Assembly (NCBI RefSeq): GCF_040958095.1
Contig: NC_091195.1
Coordinates: 25,479,974-25,543,973, forward strand
DNA length: 64,000 nucleotides
Direction: 5' to 3'
Source: Procambarus clarkii
Lineage: Eukaryota > Arthropoda > Malacostraca > Decapoda > Cambaridae
A program made the translations under genes and the position numbers. Shown in pieces: positions 44,752 through 56,359 of the stretch. The notes below the pieces were generated by a model. The model had not been told where the DNA came from and did no database searches. It worked only from the letters and a program-made list of their open reading frames with translations. Each line of letters starts with the position of its first letter. The first letter of the stretch is position 1.

Positions 44752-47700
44752 AGTACTGACTGGATGTGACCATCAGAGTACTGACTGGATGTGACCATCA
44801 GAGTACTGACTGGATGTGACCATCAGAGTACTGACTGGATGTGACCATCAGAGTACTGACTGGATGTGACTGACCATCAGAGTACTGACTGGATGTGACC
44901 ATCAGAGTACTGACTGGATGTGACTGACCATCAGAGTACTGACTGGATGTGACCATCAGAGTACTGACTGGATGTGACCATCAGAGTACTGACTGGATGT
45001 GACTGACCATCAGAGTACTGACTGGATGTGACTGACCATCAGAGTACTGACTGGATGTGACTGACCATCAGAGTACTGACTGGATGTGACTGACCATCAG
45101 AGTACTGACTGGATGTGACTGACCATCAGAGTACTGACTGGATGTGACTATCAGAGTACTGACTAGATGTGACCATCAGAGTACTGACTGGATGTGACCA
45201 TCAGAGTACTGACTGGATGTGACTGACCATCAGAGTACTGACTGGTTGTGACTGACCATCAGAGTACTGACTGGATATGACCATCAGAGTACTGACTGGA
45301 TGTGACCATCAGAGTACTGACTGGATGTGACCATCAGAGTACTGACTGGTTGTGACCATCAGAGTACTGACTGGTTGTGACCATCAGAGTACTGACTGGT
45401 TGTGACCATCAGAGTACTGACTGGTTGTGACCATCAGAGTACTGACTGGTTGTGACCATCAGAGTACTGACTGGTTGTGACCATCAGAGTACTGACTGGT
45501 TGTGACCATCAGAGTACTGACTGGTTGTGACCATCAGAGTACTGACTGGTTGTGACCATCAGAGTACTGACTGGATGTGAGTGACCATCAGAGTACTGAC
45601 TGGATGTGAGTGACCATCAGAGTACTGACTGGATGTGACCATCAGAGTACTGACTGGATGTGACCATCAGAGTACTGACTGGATGTGACCATCAGAGTAC
45701 TGACTGGATGTGAGTGACCATCAGAGTACTGACTGGATGTGACCATCAGAGTACTGACTGGATGTGACCATCAGAGTACTGACTGGATGTGACCATCAGA
45801 GTACTGACTGGATGTGACCATCAGAGTACTGACTGGTTGTGACCATCAGAGTACTGACTGGTTGTGACCATCAGAGTACTGACTGGATGTGACCATCAGA
45901 GTACTGACTGGTTGTGACCATCAGAGTACTGACTGGATGTGACCATCAGAGTACTGACTGGATGTGAGTGACCATCAGAGTACTGACTGGATGTGACCAT
46001 CAGAGTACTGACTGGATGTGACCATCAGAGTACTGACTGGATGTGACCATCAGAGTACTGACTGGATGTGACCATCAGAGTACTGACTGGTTGTGACTGA
46101 CCATCAGAGTACTGACTGGATGTGATCATCAGAGTACTGACTGGATGTGACCATCAGAGTACTGACTGGATGTGACCATCAGAGTACTGACTGGATGTGA
46201 CCATCAGAGTACTGACTGGATGTGAGTGACCATCAGAGTACTGACTGGATGTGACCATCAGAGTACTGACTGGATGTGACCATCAGAGTACTGACTGGAT
46301 GTGACCATCAGAGTACTGACTGGATGTGACCATCAGAGTACTGACTGGATGTGAGTGACCATCAGAGTACTGACTGGATGTGACCATCAGAGTACTGACT
46401 GGATGTGACCATCAGAGTACTGACTGGATGTGACCATCAGAGTACTGACTGGATGTGAGTGACCATCAGAGTACTGACTGGATGTGACCATCAGAGTACT
46501 GACTGGATGTGACCATCAGAGTACTGACTGGTTGTGACTGACCATCAGAGTACTGACTGGATGTGACCATCAGAGTACTGACTAGATGTGAGTGACCATC
46601 AGAGTACTGACTGGATGTGACCATCAGAGTACTGACTGTATGTGACCATCAGAGTACTGACTTTATGTGACCATCAGAGTACTGACTGGATGTGAGTGAC
46701 CATCAGAGTACTGACTGGATGTGACCATCAGAGTACTGACTGGATGTGACCATCAGAGTACTGACTGGATGTGAGTGACCATCAGAGTACTGACTGGATG
46801 TGAGTGACCATCAGAGTACTGACTGGATGTGAGTGACCATCAGAGTACTGACTGGATGTGAGTGACCATCAGAGTACTGACTGGATGTGAGTGACCATCA
46901 GAGTACTGACTGGATGTGAGTGACCATCAGAGTACTGACTGGATGTGAGTGACCATCAGAGTACTGACTGGATGTGAGTGACCATCAGAGTACTGACTGG
47001 ATGTGAGTGACCATCAGAGTACTGACTGGATGTGAGTGACCATCAGAGTACTGACTGGATGTGAGTGACCATCAGAGTACTGACTGGATGTGAGTGACCA
47101 TCAGAGTACTGACTGGATGTGAGTGACCATCAGAGTACTGACTGGATGTGAGTGACCATCAGAGTACTGACTGGTTGTGACTGACCATCAGAGTACTGAC
47201 TGGATGTGATCATCAGAGTACTGACTGGATGTGACTGACCATCAGAGTACTGACTGGATGTGACCATCAGAGTACTGACTGGTTGTGACTGACCATCAGA
47301 GTACTGACTGGATGTGACCATCAGAGTACTGACTGGATGTGACTGACCATCAGAGTACTGACTGGATGTGACTGACCATCAGAGTACTGACTGGATGTGA
47401 CTGACCATCAGAGTACTGACTGGATGTGATCATCAGAGTACTGACTGGTTGTGACTGACCATCAGAGTACTGACTGGATGTGACCATCAGAGTACTGACT
47501 GGTTGTGACTGACCATCAGAGTACTGACTGGATGTGACCATCAGAGTACTGACTGGATGTGACTATCAGAGTACTGACTGGATGTGACTATCGGAGTACT
47601 GACTAGATGTGACCATCAGAGTACTGACTGGATGTGACTGACCATCAGAGTACTGACTGGATGTGACTGACCATCAGAGTACTGACTGGATGTGACCATC

Positions 47701-49636
47701 AGAGTACTGACTGTATGTGACTATCAGAGTACTGACTGGATGTGACCATCAGAGTACTAACTGGATGTGACTGACCATCAGAGTACTGACTGGATGTGAC
47801 CATCAGAGTACTGACTGGATGTGACTGACCATCAGAGTACTGACTGGTTGTGACCATCAGAGTACTGACTGGATGTGACCATCAGAGTACTGACTGGATG
47901 TGACCATCAGAGTACTGACTGGATGTGAGTGACCATCAGAGTACTGACTGGATGTGAGTGACCATCAGAGTACTGACTGGATGTGAGTGACCATCAGAGT
48001 ACTGACTGGATGTGAGTGACCATCAGAGTACTGACTGGATGTGAGTGACCATCAGAGTACTGACTGGATGTGAGTGACCATCAGAGTACTGACTGGATGT
48101 GAGTGACCATCAGAGTACTGACTGGATGTGAGTGACCATCAGAGTACTGACTGGATGTGAGTGACCATCAGAGTTCTGACTGGATGTGAGTGACCATCAG
48201 AGTACTGACTGGATGTGAGTGACCATCAGAGTACTGACTGGATGTGAGTGACCATCAGAGTACTGACTGGATGTGACTGACCATCAGAGTACTGACTGGT
48301 TGTGACTGACCATCAGAGTACTGACTGGTTGTGACTGACCATCAGAGTACTGACTGGTTGTGACTGACCATCAGAGTACTGACTGGTTGTGACTGACCAT
48401 CAGAGTACTGACTGGTTGTGACTGACCATCAGAGTACTGACTGGATGTGAGTGACCATCAGAGTACTGACTGGATGTGAGTGACCATCAGAGTACTGACT
48501 GGATGTGAGTGACCATCAGAGTACTGACTGGATGTGAGTAACCATCAGAGTACTGACTGGATGTGACCATCAGAGTACTGACTGGTTGTGACTGACCATC
48601 AGAGTACTGACTGGTTGTGACTGACCATCAGAGTACTGACTGGTTGTGACTGACCATCAGAGTACTGACTGGTTGTGACTGACCATCAGAGTACTGACTG
48701 GATGTGAGTGACCATCAGAGTACTGACTGGATGTGAGTGACCATCAGAGTACTGACTGGATGTGAGTGACCATCAGAGTACTGACTGGATGTGACCATCA
48801 GAGTACTGACTGGATGTGACCATCAGAGTACTGACTGGATGTGACCATCAGAGTACTGACTGGATGTGACCATCAGAGTACTGACTGGATGTGACCATCA
48901 GAGTACTGACTGGATGTGACCATCAGAGTACTGACTGTATGTGACTGACCATCAGAGTACTGACTGGATGAGACCATCAGAGCACTGACTGGATGTGACC
49001 ATCAGAGTACTGACTGGGTGTGACCATCAGAGTACTGACTGTATGTGACTGACCATCAGAGTACTGACTGGATGAGACCATCAGAGCACTGACTGGATGT
49101 GACCATCAGAGTACTGACTGGATGTGACCATCAGAGTACTGACTGGATGTGACCATCAGAGTACTGACTGGATGTGACCATCAGAGTACTGACTGTATGT
49201 GACTGACCATCAGAGTACTGACTGGATGAGACCATCAGAGCACTGACTGGATGTGACCATCAGAGTACTGACTGTATGTGACTGACCATCAGAGTACTGA
49301 CTGGATGAGACCATCAGAGCACTGACTGGATGTGACCTTCAGAGTACTGACTGGATGTGACCATCAGAGTACTAACTGGATGTGACCATCAGAGTACTGA
49401 CTGGGTGTGACCATCAGAGTACTGACTGGGTGTGACCATCAGAGTACTGACTAGATGTGACCATCAGAGTACTGACTGGATGTGACCATCAGAGTACTGA
49501 CTAGATGTGACCATCAGAGTACTGACTGGATGTGACTATCAGAGTACTGACTGGATGTGACCATCAGAGTACTGACTGGATGTGACTGACCATCAGAGTA
49601 CTGACTGGATGTGACCATCAGAGCACTGACTGGATG
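44752..49636. repeat. 25/29-bp satellite (CATCAGAGTACTGACTGGAT)
   Basis: About 4.9 kb, roughly 180 copies. The core CATCAGAGTACTGACTGGAT is followed by GTGAC (25 bp) or GTGACTGAC / GTGAGTGAC (29 bp). TTGTGAC units and GTGAGTGAC units occur in homogeneous blocks, e.g. GTGAGTGAC at about 46760-47160 and again at 47920-48250, suggesting local amplification. TGACTGGATGAGACCATCAG with AGCACTG marks a younger higher-order block at 48960-49320. Confidence 0.97.
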
Positions 49637-49915
49637 CCTACATATACACATCATTTACTAGAGAACCATCTACATAAAAGGTACACATAAGTGATGCAAC
49701 ACACACTGTACATATGGACCAGCCGGAGTGCAGTTAATAACTTGATAAGGTCATTTTGGTCGGTAATTGCCTCCTGGGAAGCTAATTAGCAGCAGAAATC
49801 TAATTAATTAGTATGATAAAACTTATTACCATGATCTGATTGGTTTAAATGGGCTGCTAATACACGATTACCCGTGATCTGACTGGCTTAACTGGCTTAC
49901 TGATACACGACTTAT
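49637..49915. other. AT-rich unique spacer
   Basis: Single-copy sequence (GGTAATTGCCTCCTGGGAAG, TCTAATTAATTAGTATG). ATTACCCGTGATCTGACTGG resembles ATTACCATGATCTGATTGG just upstream. No gene recognised. Confidence 0.55.
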
Positions 49916-51414
49916 TCTGGCAGCGTGGCTTGGCTCCGCCCAATAAGTCTGGCAGCGTGGCTTGGCTCCGCCCAGTAAGTCTGGCAGCGTGGCTTGGCTC
50001 CGCCCAGTAAGTCTGGCAGCGTGGCTTGGCTCCGCCCAATAAGTCTGGCAGCGTGGCTTGGCTCCGCCCAGTAAGTCTGGCAGCGTGGCTTGGCCCCGCC
50101 CAGTAAGTCTGGCAACGTGCCTTGACCCCGCCCAGTAAGTCTGGCAGCGTGGCTTGGCTCCGCCCAGTAAGTCTGGCAGCGTGGCTTGGCTCTGCCCAGT
50201 AAGTCTGGCAGCGTGGCTTGGCTCCGCCCAGTAAGTCTGGCAGCGTGGCTTGGCCCCGCACAGTAAGTCTGGCAGCGTGGCTTGGCTCCGCACAGTAAGT
50301 CTGGCAGCGTGGCTTGGCTCCGCCCAGTATGTCTGGCAGCGTGGCTTGGCTCCGCCCAGTAAGTCTGGCAGCGTGGCTTGGCTCCGCCCAGTAAGTCTGG
50401 CAGCGTGGCTTGGCTCCGCCCAGTAAGTCTGGCAGCGTGGCTTGGCTCCGCCCAGTAAGTCTGGCAGCGTGGCTTGGCTCCGCCCAGTAAGTCTGGCAGC
50501 GTGGCTTGGCCCCGCCCAGTAAGTCTGGCAGCGTGGCTTGGCTCCGCCCAATAAGTCTGGCAGCGTGGCTTGGCTCCGCCCAGTAAGTCTGGCAGCGTGG
50601 CTTGGCCCCGCCCAGTAAGTCTGGCAACGTGCCTTGGCCCCGCCCAGTAAGTCTGGCAGCGTGGCTTGGCTCCGCCCAGTAAGTCTGGCAGCGTGGCTTG
50701 GCCCCGCACAGTAAGTCTGGCAGCGTGGCTTGGCCCCGCACAGTAAGTCTGGCAGCGTGGCTTGGCTCCGCACAGTAAGTCTGGCAGCGTGGCTTGGCTC
50801 CGCCCAGTAAGTCTGGCAGCGTGGCTTGGCTCCGCCCAGTAAGTCTGGCAGCGTGGCTTGGCTCCGCCCAGTAAGTCTGGCAGCGTGGCTTGGCTCCGCC
50901 CAGTAAGTCTGGCAGCGTGGCTTGGCCCCGCCCAGTAAGTCTGGCAGCGTGGCTTGGCTCCGCCCAGTAAGTCTGGCAGCGTGGCTTGGCTCCGCCCAGT
51001 AAGTCTGGCAGCGTGGCTTGGCTCTGCCCAGTAAGTCTGGCAGCGTGGCTTGGCTCCGCCCAGTAAGTCTGGCAGCGTGGCTTGGCCCCGCACAGTAAGT
51101 CTGGCAGCGTGGCTTGGCTCCGCCCAGTAAGTCTGGCAGCGTGGCTTGGCCCCGCCCAGTAAGTCTGGCAGCGTGGCTTGGCTCCGCCCAGTAAGTCTGG
51201 CAGCGTGGCTTGGCCCCGCCCAGTAAGTCTGGCAGCGTGGCTTGGCTCCGCCCAGTAAGTCTGGCAGCGTGGCTTGGCTCCGCCCAGTAAGTCTGGCAGC
51301 GTGGCTTGGCTCCGCCCAGTAAGTCTGGCAGCGTGGCTTGGCTCCGCCCAGTAAGTCTGGCAGCGTGGCTTGGCTCCGCCCAGTAAGTCTGGCAGCGTGG
51401 CTTGGCTCCGCCCC
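49916..51414. repeat. 32-bp minisatellite (GGCAGCGTGGCTTGGCTCCG)
   Basis: About 47 copies of a 32-bp unit: GTCTGGCAGCGTGGCTTGGC, then TCCGCCCAGTAA. Variants are CCCCGCCC, TCTGCCC, CACAGTAA and AATAA. Because three units equal 96 bp, reverse-strand frames of 390-535 codons pass through. Not coding. Confidence 0.97.
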
Positions 51415-51751
51415 TTACTGCATGTTGCCACCTGTACGTCACAGTTTAATAATGCATTACGCAAGCCTTTAATTTGGCCTTAATTACAAGGCGACATAAG
51501 CGAGGTATACACATGTCACACGGGTGAGAGTGTATAAATATTCATATGAATGATTCATTCCCTATCACCCTCGCTGGCCGTTATGTATATTTAGCGATGT
51601 ATTATATTATATTATATTATATTATATTATATTAGGGTTGAAGTCCAGTACTGCGGAAGTGCGTGACGTCTCCCTCATCACATCAGTATCTACACTGACT
51701 TTATCTACTGATATCATCTACATCCGTTGATGTAGAAAGATATCAGTATCA
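51415..51751. other. Unique spacer with (ATTAT)n
   Basis: Single-copy AT-rich sequence with a pentanucleotide run of ATTAT (about seven copies, 51597-51636). No gene recognised. Confidence 0.7.
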
Positions 51752-51902
51752 GGGTGGGGTTGGGCGGGGCGGGGCGGGGTGGGGTGGGGAGGGGCGGGGT
51801 GGGGTGGGGAGGGGCGGGGCGGGGAGGGGCGGGGCGGGGTCGGGGGCGGGGCGGGGTCGGGGGCGGGGCGGGGTCGGGGCGGGGTCGGGGCGGGGTCGGG
51901 GC
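51752..51902. repeat. G-rich (GGGGY)n tract, quadruplex-capable
   Basis: About 150 bp of GGGGC, GGGGT and GGGGA pentamers and GGGGTCGGGGC blocks, with no four consecutive non-G bases over most of its length. This is a textbook quadruplex-forming composition on the plus strand. Confidence 0.93.
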
Positions 51903-51999
51903 CGCCCCCCTCTCCTCATTACTGTATGTTCTTACTCGATCTGTCTCTGTAATGATAATTACCACCATTAATGGTGGTGGTTGTGGTGGTTGTGGTGAA

Positions 52000-52066
52000 G
52001 GTTGCCCAACCACTTAGACGATCGGGGATTGAACGCGGACCTGCATGACAGAGGCAACAGAGAGGT
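52000..52066 (-). mobile_element. tRNA-derived SINE head, second family
   Basis: Read in reverse it gives GTCATGCAGGTCCGCGTTCA, ATCCCCGATCG and TAAGTGGTTGGGC, matching the SINEs at 39.3 and 60.14 kb. Only the head region is left. Confidence 0.65.
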
Positions 52067-52089
52067 TCACAATGAATACCATTAAAACA

Positions 52090-52334
52090 ACAGGACATGG
52101 GTAGCCTGAGTCATAGAGACGTTAAGACGTAAACATTTAGCGTAAGAGCAATGGGTCGTTGGAATGACCTAAAGGAGCAGGTTGTTGGGGCTAACTCCTG
52201 TTATCATTTTGAAACTTGATATGATAACGAAATAGGACAAGAGTCATTGCTGTAAACAACCGATAGCTACGAAGGCGGGGTCCAAGAGCTTATGATCGAC
52301 CCAGCAGGCACAACTGAGTACTAAAAAGTGCGTA
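52090..52334 (+). mobile_element. CR1-like LINE 3' end
   Basis: Parallels the 3' end of LINE copy 1 (2150-2394): GAGTCATAGAGACGTTA, ATTTAGCGTAAGAGCAATGG, AGAGTCATTGCTGTAAACAA, CCGATAGCTACGAAGGCGGG and CACAACTGAGTAC. The RT C-terminus is degraded. The tail runs directly into the 26/27-bp array instead of (CA)n. Confidence 0.8.
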
Positions 52335-54908
52335 CATGGCCACATAAAGCCCTGACACACAAGGGCCACATAAAGCCCTGACACACAAGGGCCACATAAA
52401 GCCCTGACACACAAGGGCCACATAAAGCCCTGACACACAAGGGGCCACATAAAGCCCTGACACACAAGGGGCCACATAAAGCCCTGACACACAAGGGGCC
52501 ACATAAAGCCCTGACACACAAGGGGCCACATAAAGCCCTGACACACAAGGGGCCACATAAAGCCCTGACACACAAGGGGCCACATAAAGCCCTGACACAC
52601 AAGGGGCCACATAAAGCCCTGACACACAAGGGCCACATAAAGCCCTGACACACAAGGGGCCACATAAAGCCCTGACACACAAGGGGCCACATAAAGCCCT
52701 GACACACAAGGGGCCACATAAAGCCCTGACACACAAGGGGCCACATAAAGCCCTGACACACAAGGGGCCACATAAAGCCCTGACACACAAGGGGCCACAT
52801 AAAGCCCTGACACACAAGGGCCACATAAAGCCCTGACACACAAGGGGCCACATAAAGCCCTGACACACAAGGGGCCACATAAAGCCCTGACACACAAGGG
52901 CCACATAAAGCCCTGACACACAAGGGCCACATAAAGCCCTGACACACAAGGGGCCACATAAAGCCCTGACACACAAGGGGCCACATAAAGCCCTGACACA
53001 CAAGGGCCACATAAAGCCCTGACACACAAGGGCCACATAAAGCCCTGATACACAAGGGGCCACATAAAGCCCTGACACACAAGGGCCACATAAAGCCCTG
53101 ACACACAAGGGGCCATATAAAGCCCTGACACACAAGGGGCCACATAAAGCCCTGACACACAAGGGGCCATATAAAGCCCTGACACACAAGGGGCCACATA
53201 AAGCCCTGACACACAAGGACCACATAAAGCCCTGACACACAAGGGCCACATAAAGCCCTGATACACAAGGGCCACATAAAGCCCTGACACACAAGGGCCA
53301 CATAAAGCCCTGACACACAAGGGGCCACATAAAGCCCTGACACACAAGGGGCCACATAAAGCCCTGACACACAAGGGCCACATAAAGCCGTGATACACAA
53401 GGGGCCACATAAAGCCCTGACACACAAGGGCCACATAAAGCCCTGACACACAAGGGGCCATATAAAGCCCTGGGCCATATAAAGCCCTGACACACAAGGG
53501 GCCACATAAAGCCCTGACACACAAGGGCCACATAAAGCCCTGACACACAAGGGGCCACATAAAGCCCTGACACACAAGGGCCACATAAAGCCCTGACACA
53601 CAAGGGCCACATAAAGCCCTGATACACAAGGGCCACATAAAGCCCTGACACACAAGGGCCACATAAAGCCCTGACACACAAGGGGCCACATAAAGCCCTG
53701 ATACACAAGGGGCCACATAAAGCCCTGACACACAAGGGCCACATAAAGCCCTGACACACAAGGGCCACATAAAGCCCCGACACACAAGGGCCACATAAAG
53801 CCCTGATACACAAGGGGCCACATAAAGCCCTGACACACAAGGGCCACATAAAGCCCTGACACACAAGGGGCCACATAAAGCCCTGACACACAAGGGGCCA
53901 CATAAAGCCCTGACACACAAGGGCCACATAAAGCCCCGACACACAAGGGCCACATAAAGCCCTGACACACAAGGGGCCACATAAAGCCCTGACACACAAG
54001 GGCCACATAAAGCCCTGATACACAAGGGGCCACATAAAGCCCTGATACACAAGGGGCCACATAAAGCCCTGACACACAAGGGGCCACATAAAGCCCTGAC
54101 ACACAAGGGCCACATAAAGCCCTGATACACAAGGGGCCACATAAAGCCCTGACACACAAGGGCCACATAAAGCCCTGACACACAAGGGCCACATAAAGCC
54201 CTGATACACAAGGGGCCACATAAAGCCCTGATACACAAGGGGCCACATAAAGCCCTGACACACAAGGGGCCACATAAAGCCCTGACACACAAGGGCCACA
54301 TAAAGCCCTGATACACAAGGGGCCACATAAAGCCCTGACACACAAGGGCCACATAAAGCCCTGATACACAAGGGGCCACATAAAGCCCTGACACACAAGG
54401 GGCCACATAAAGCCCTGATACACAAGGGGCCACATAAAGCCGTGATACACAAGGGGCCACATAAAGCCCTGATACACAAGGGCCACATAAAGCCGTGATA
54501 CACAAGGGGCCACATAAAGCCCTGACACACAAGGGCCACATAAAGCCCTGATACACAAGGGGCCACATAAAGCCCTGACACACAAGGGGCCACATAAATC
54601 CCTGATACACAAGGGGCCACATAAAGCCCCGACACACAAGGGTCACATAAAGTCCCGACACGCAAGGGCCACATAAAGCCCTGACACACAAGGGGCCACA
54701 TAAATCCCTGATACACAAGGGGCCACATAAAGCCCCAACACACAAGGGCCACAAAGTCCCGACACGCAAGGGCAACATAAAGTCCCGACACGCAAGGGCC
54801 ACATAAAGCCGCAACACACAAGGGCCACATAAAGCCCTGACACACAAGGGCCACATAAAGTCCCGACACGCAAGGGCAACATAAAGCCGCAACATACAAG
54901 GGCCACAT
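52335..54908. repeat. 26/27-bp satellite (GGCCACATAAAGCCCTGACA)
   Basis: About 97 copies: GGCCACATAAAGCCCTGACA followed by CACAAGG, with or without one extra G. CTGATACAC and CCCGACAC variants cluster to the right. The 26 versus 27-bp difference is a single G, so the three reverse-strand frames (CGPLCVRALCGP-like, 770-910 codons) constantly exchange and are not coding. Confidence 0.97.
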
Positions 54909-55348
54909 ACCGCGCGTGGCGGTGCTAAAGTAAAGGCATAAAGGTTTACGGTCCCCGTAATGTATACTGCGTACACCTGGTCTTACTCTCCCAGCTGGGC
55001 CAGCGGGGAGGGGCAGGAGTCAGGGAGAGAGAGAAGGGGTAGTGAGAGAGGAGAGAGAAGGGAAGGGAGTGAGGGGGAGAGAGAGAGAAGGGGAAGTGAG
55101 AGATGAGAGAGAAGGGAAGTGAGTGAGGGAGAGAGAGAGGAGTTCGAGTGCGATGAATTAGGGTTGAAGGCTCGCTGATTAGGGACTCAAAAGCAGCCAT
55201 TTCCCTGTTTGAGCGCCGCGGTGTTGCGGTGCAGAGGGGGAACATTTGCCGTTTATGGGTAATTAATATCCAGATGGACGGTGAAGATATCCACCCATGT
55301 GGAACAATATCCAGGTGGTATCCATTATTGGATATTGTATCAATATTC
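54909..55348. other. Unique spacer with purine-rich tract
   Basis: Contains a GA-rich tract at about 55013-55143 made of two imperfect copies of about 52 bp (GAGAGAGAAGGGGTAGTGAG, GAGAGAAGGGAAGGGAGTGA), which could adopt triplex structure. The rest is single copy, with GATATCC/GGATATTG words around 55285-55340. No gene recognised. Confidence 0.65.
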
Positions 55349-55384
55349 GTGGTATCAATATCCATTATTGGATATTGATACCAC
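55349..55384. repeat. Perfect 16-bp inverted repeat, 4-nt loop
   Basis: GTGGTATCAATATCCA at 55349-55364 and its exact reverse complement at 55369-55384, with TTAT between them. Part of a neighbourhood of GATATTG and CAATATCC words. Confidence 0.9.
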
Positions 55385-55770
55385 AGATGGATCAATAGCC
55401 ATCGATCTTTTGGTCGACACAGAATTTTGTCCAGTATATTGGCTACCTACCTTGTGTAGCCGGGGATCAAGAGCCCCGCGGCCCGGTCTCCGACAAGGCC
55501 TCATCGTCTGGTCAACCAGGTTGTTTCAGTGGTAATGTTTGGCTAATGCTGGATGCCAGTGGCAGGAGTTCTTAGATCGTAATGTATTTTTGTATGAACT
55601 GAATACTTTCCTTCAATTCAATTCACTACAGAGAGAAAACAATGGAACTCGACCGATTTTTGGTCACATTCGTACAGAAATGTGAGAGGAATTTTGGGCC
55701 GTTGTTCATTCTTATTTTATTCATCACATTAATGTGAAGCATAAGTATTTTCTTCAGTGTTTCTGAGGGC

Positions 55771-55774
<4 letters not shown>
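55385..55774. other. Unique spacer, possible SINE/LINE-tail relic
   Basis: CCCCGCGGCCCGGTCTCCGA followed by CAAGGCCTCATCGTCTGGTC (about 55475-55515) resembles the reverse of the SINE 3' region (GAGGCCTGGTCGAGGACCGG). Otherwise single copy with no coding signal. Confidence 0.5.

Positions 55775-55853
<79 letters not shown>
55775..55853. repeat. (GT)n microsatellite
   Basis: About 39 uninterrupted GT dinucleotides at the 3' end of a reverse-strand LINE tail. Confidence 0.97.
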
Positions 55854-55856
<3 letters not shown>

Positions 55857-56024
55857 TAGTCACCTATTTGTGCTTGCGGGGGTTGAGCTCTGGCTCTTTG
55901 GTCCCGCCTCTCAACTGTCAATCAACTGGTGTACAGATCCCTGAGGCTATTGGGCTCTATCATATCTACACTTGAAACTGTGTATGGAGTCAGCCTCCAC
56001 CACATCACTGCCTAATGCATTCCA

Positions 56025-56028
<4 letters not shown>
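55854..56028 (-). mobile_element. CR1-like LINE 3' end (short 5'-truncated copy)
   Basis: On the reverse strand: AAATGGAATGCATTAGGCAG, TGATGTGGTGGAGGCTGACT, TTTCAAGTGTAGATATGATA, then the UTR CAGTTGAGAGGCGGGACCAA and CTCAACCCCCGCAAGCACAA. It matches 3600-3780 of LINE copy 2 closely. It encodes only the last residues KWNAL to CRYDRAQ. It begins exactly at a (CA)n tract. Confidence 0.9.

Positions 56029-56101
<73 letters not shown>
56029..56101. repeat. (GT)n microsatellite between two LINE tails
   Basis: About 36 GT dinucleotides, ending in TTTACTAGTTGTG of a second reverse-strand LINE tail. Confidence 0.97.
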
Positions 56102-56103
<2 letters not shown>

Positions 56104-56180
56104 ACTAGTTGTGTTTTTGCGGGGGTTGAGCTTTGCTCTTTCGGCCCGCCTCTCAACTGTCAATCAACTGTTTACTAACT
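56102..56180 (-). mobile_element. CR1-like LINE 3' UTR fragment
   Basis: Reverse strand reads AGTTGATTGACAGTTGAGAG, GCGGGCCGAAAGAGCAAAGC, CTCAACCCCCGCAAAAACAC, AACTAGTAAA, then (CA)n. Same family as the neighbouring tail but a separate copy. Confidence 0.82.
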
Positions 56181-56189
56181 ACTTTTTTT

Positions 56190-56288
56190 TCCCACACCAC
56201 ACACACCCCAGGAAGCAGCCCGTGACAGCTGACTAACTCCCAGGTACCTATTTACTGCTAGGTAACAGGGGCACTTAGGGTGAAAGAA
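56190..56288 (-). mobile_element. SINE, 3' half (interrupted by the LINE at 56289-59263)
   Basis: Reverse strand: TTCTTTCACCCTAAGTGCCC, CTGTTACCTAGCAGTAAATA, GGTACCTGGGAGTTAGTCAG, CTGTCACGGGCTGCTTCCTG, ending near GGGAAAAAAAAGTAG. It is the body of the tRNA-headed SINE whose 5' half lies at 59264-59370. The two halves share TTAGGGTGAAAGAA at the break (56275-56288 and 59264-59277). Confidence 0.88.
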
Positions 56289-56359
56289 GTAAGTAATTAT
56301 CAAAAGAAGGCACCAAACCGGGAAGGCTATGTAGCACCATCAAATACGCAAAATAATCA

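Noticed and set aside
52244-54976. Reverse-strand frames of 770-910 codons, Cys-rich
   Set aside because: By-product of the 26/27-bp satellite; a one-base length difference between units makes frames swap repeatedly.
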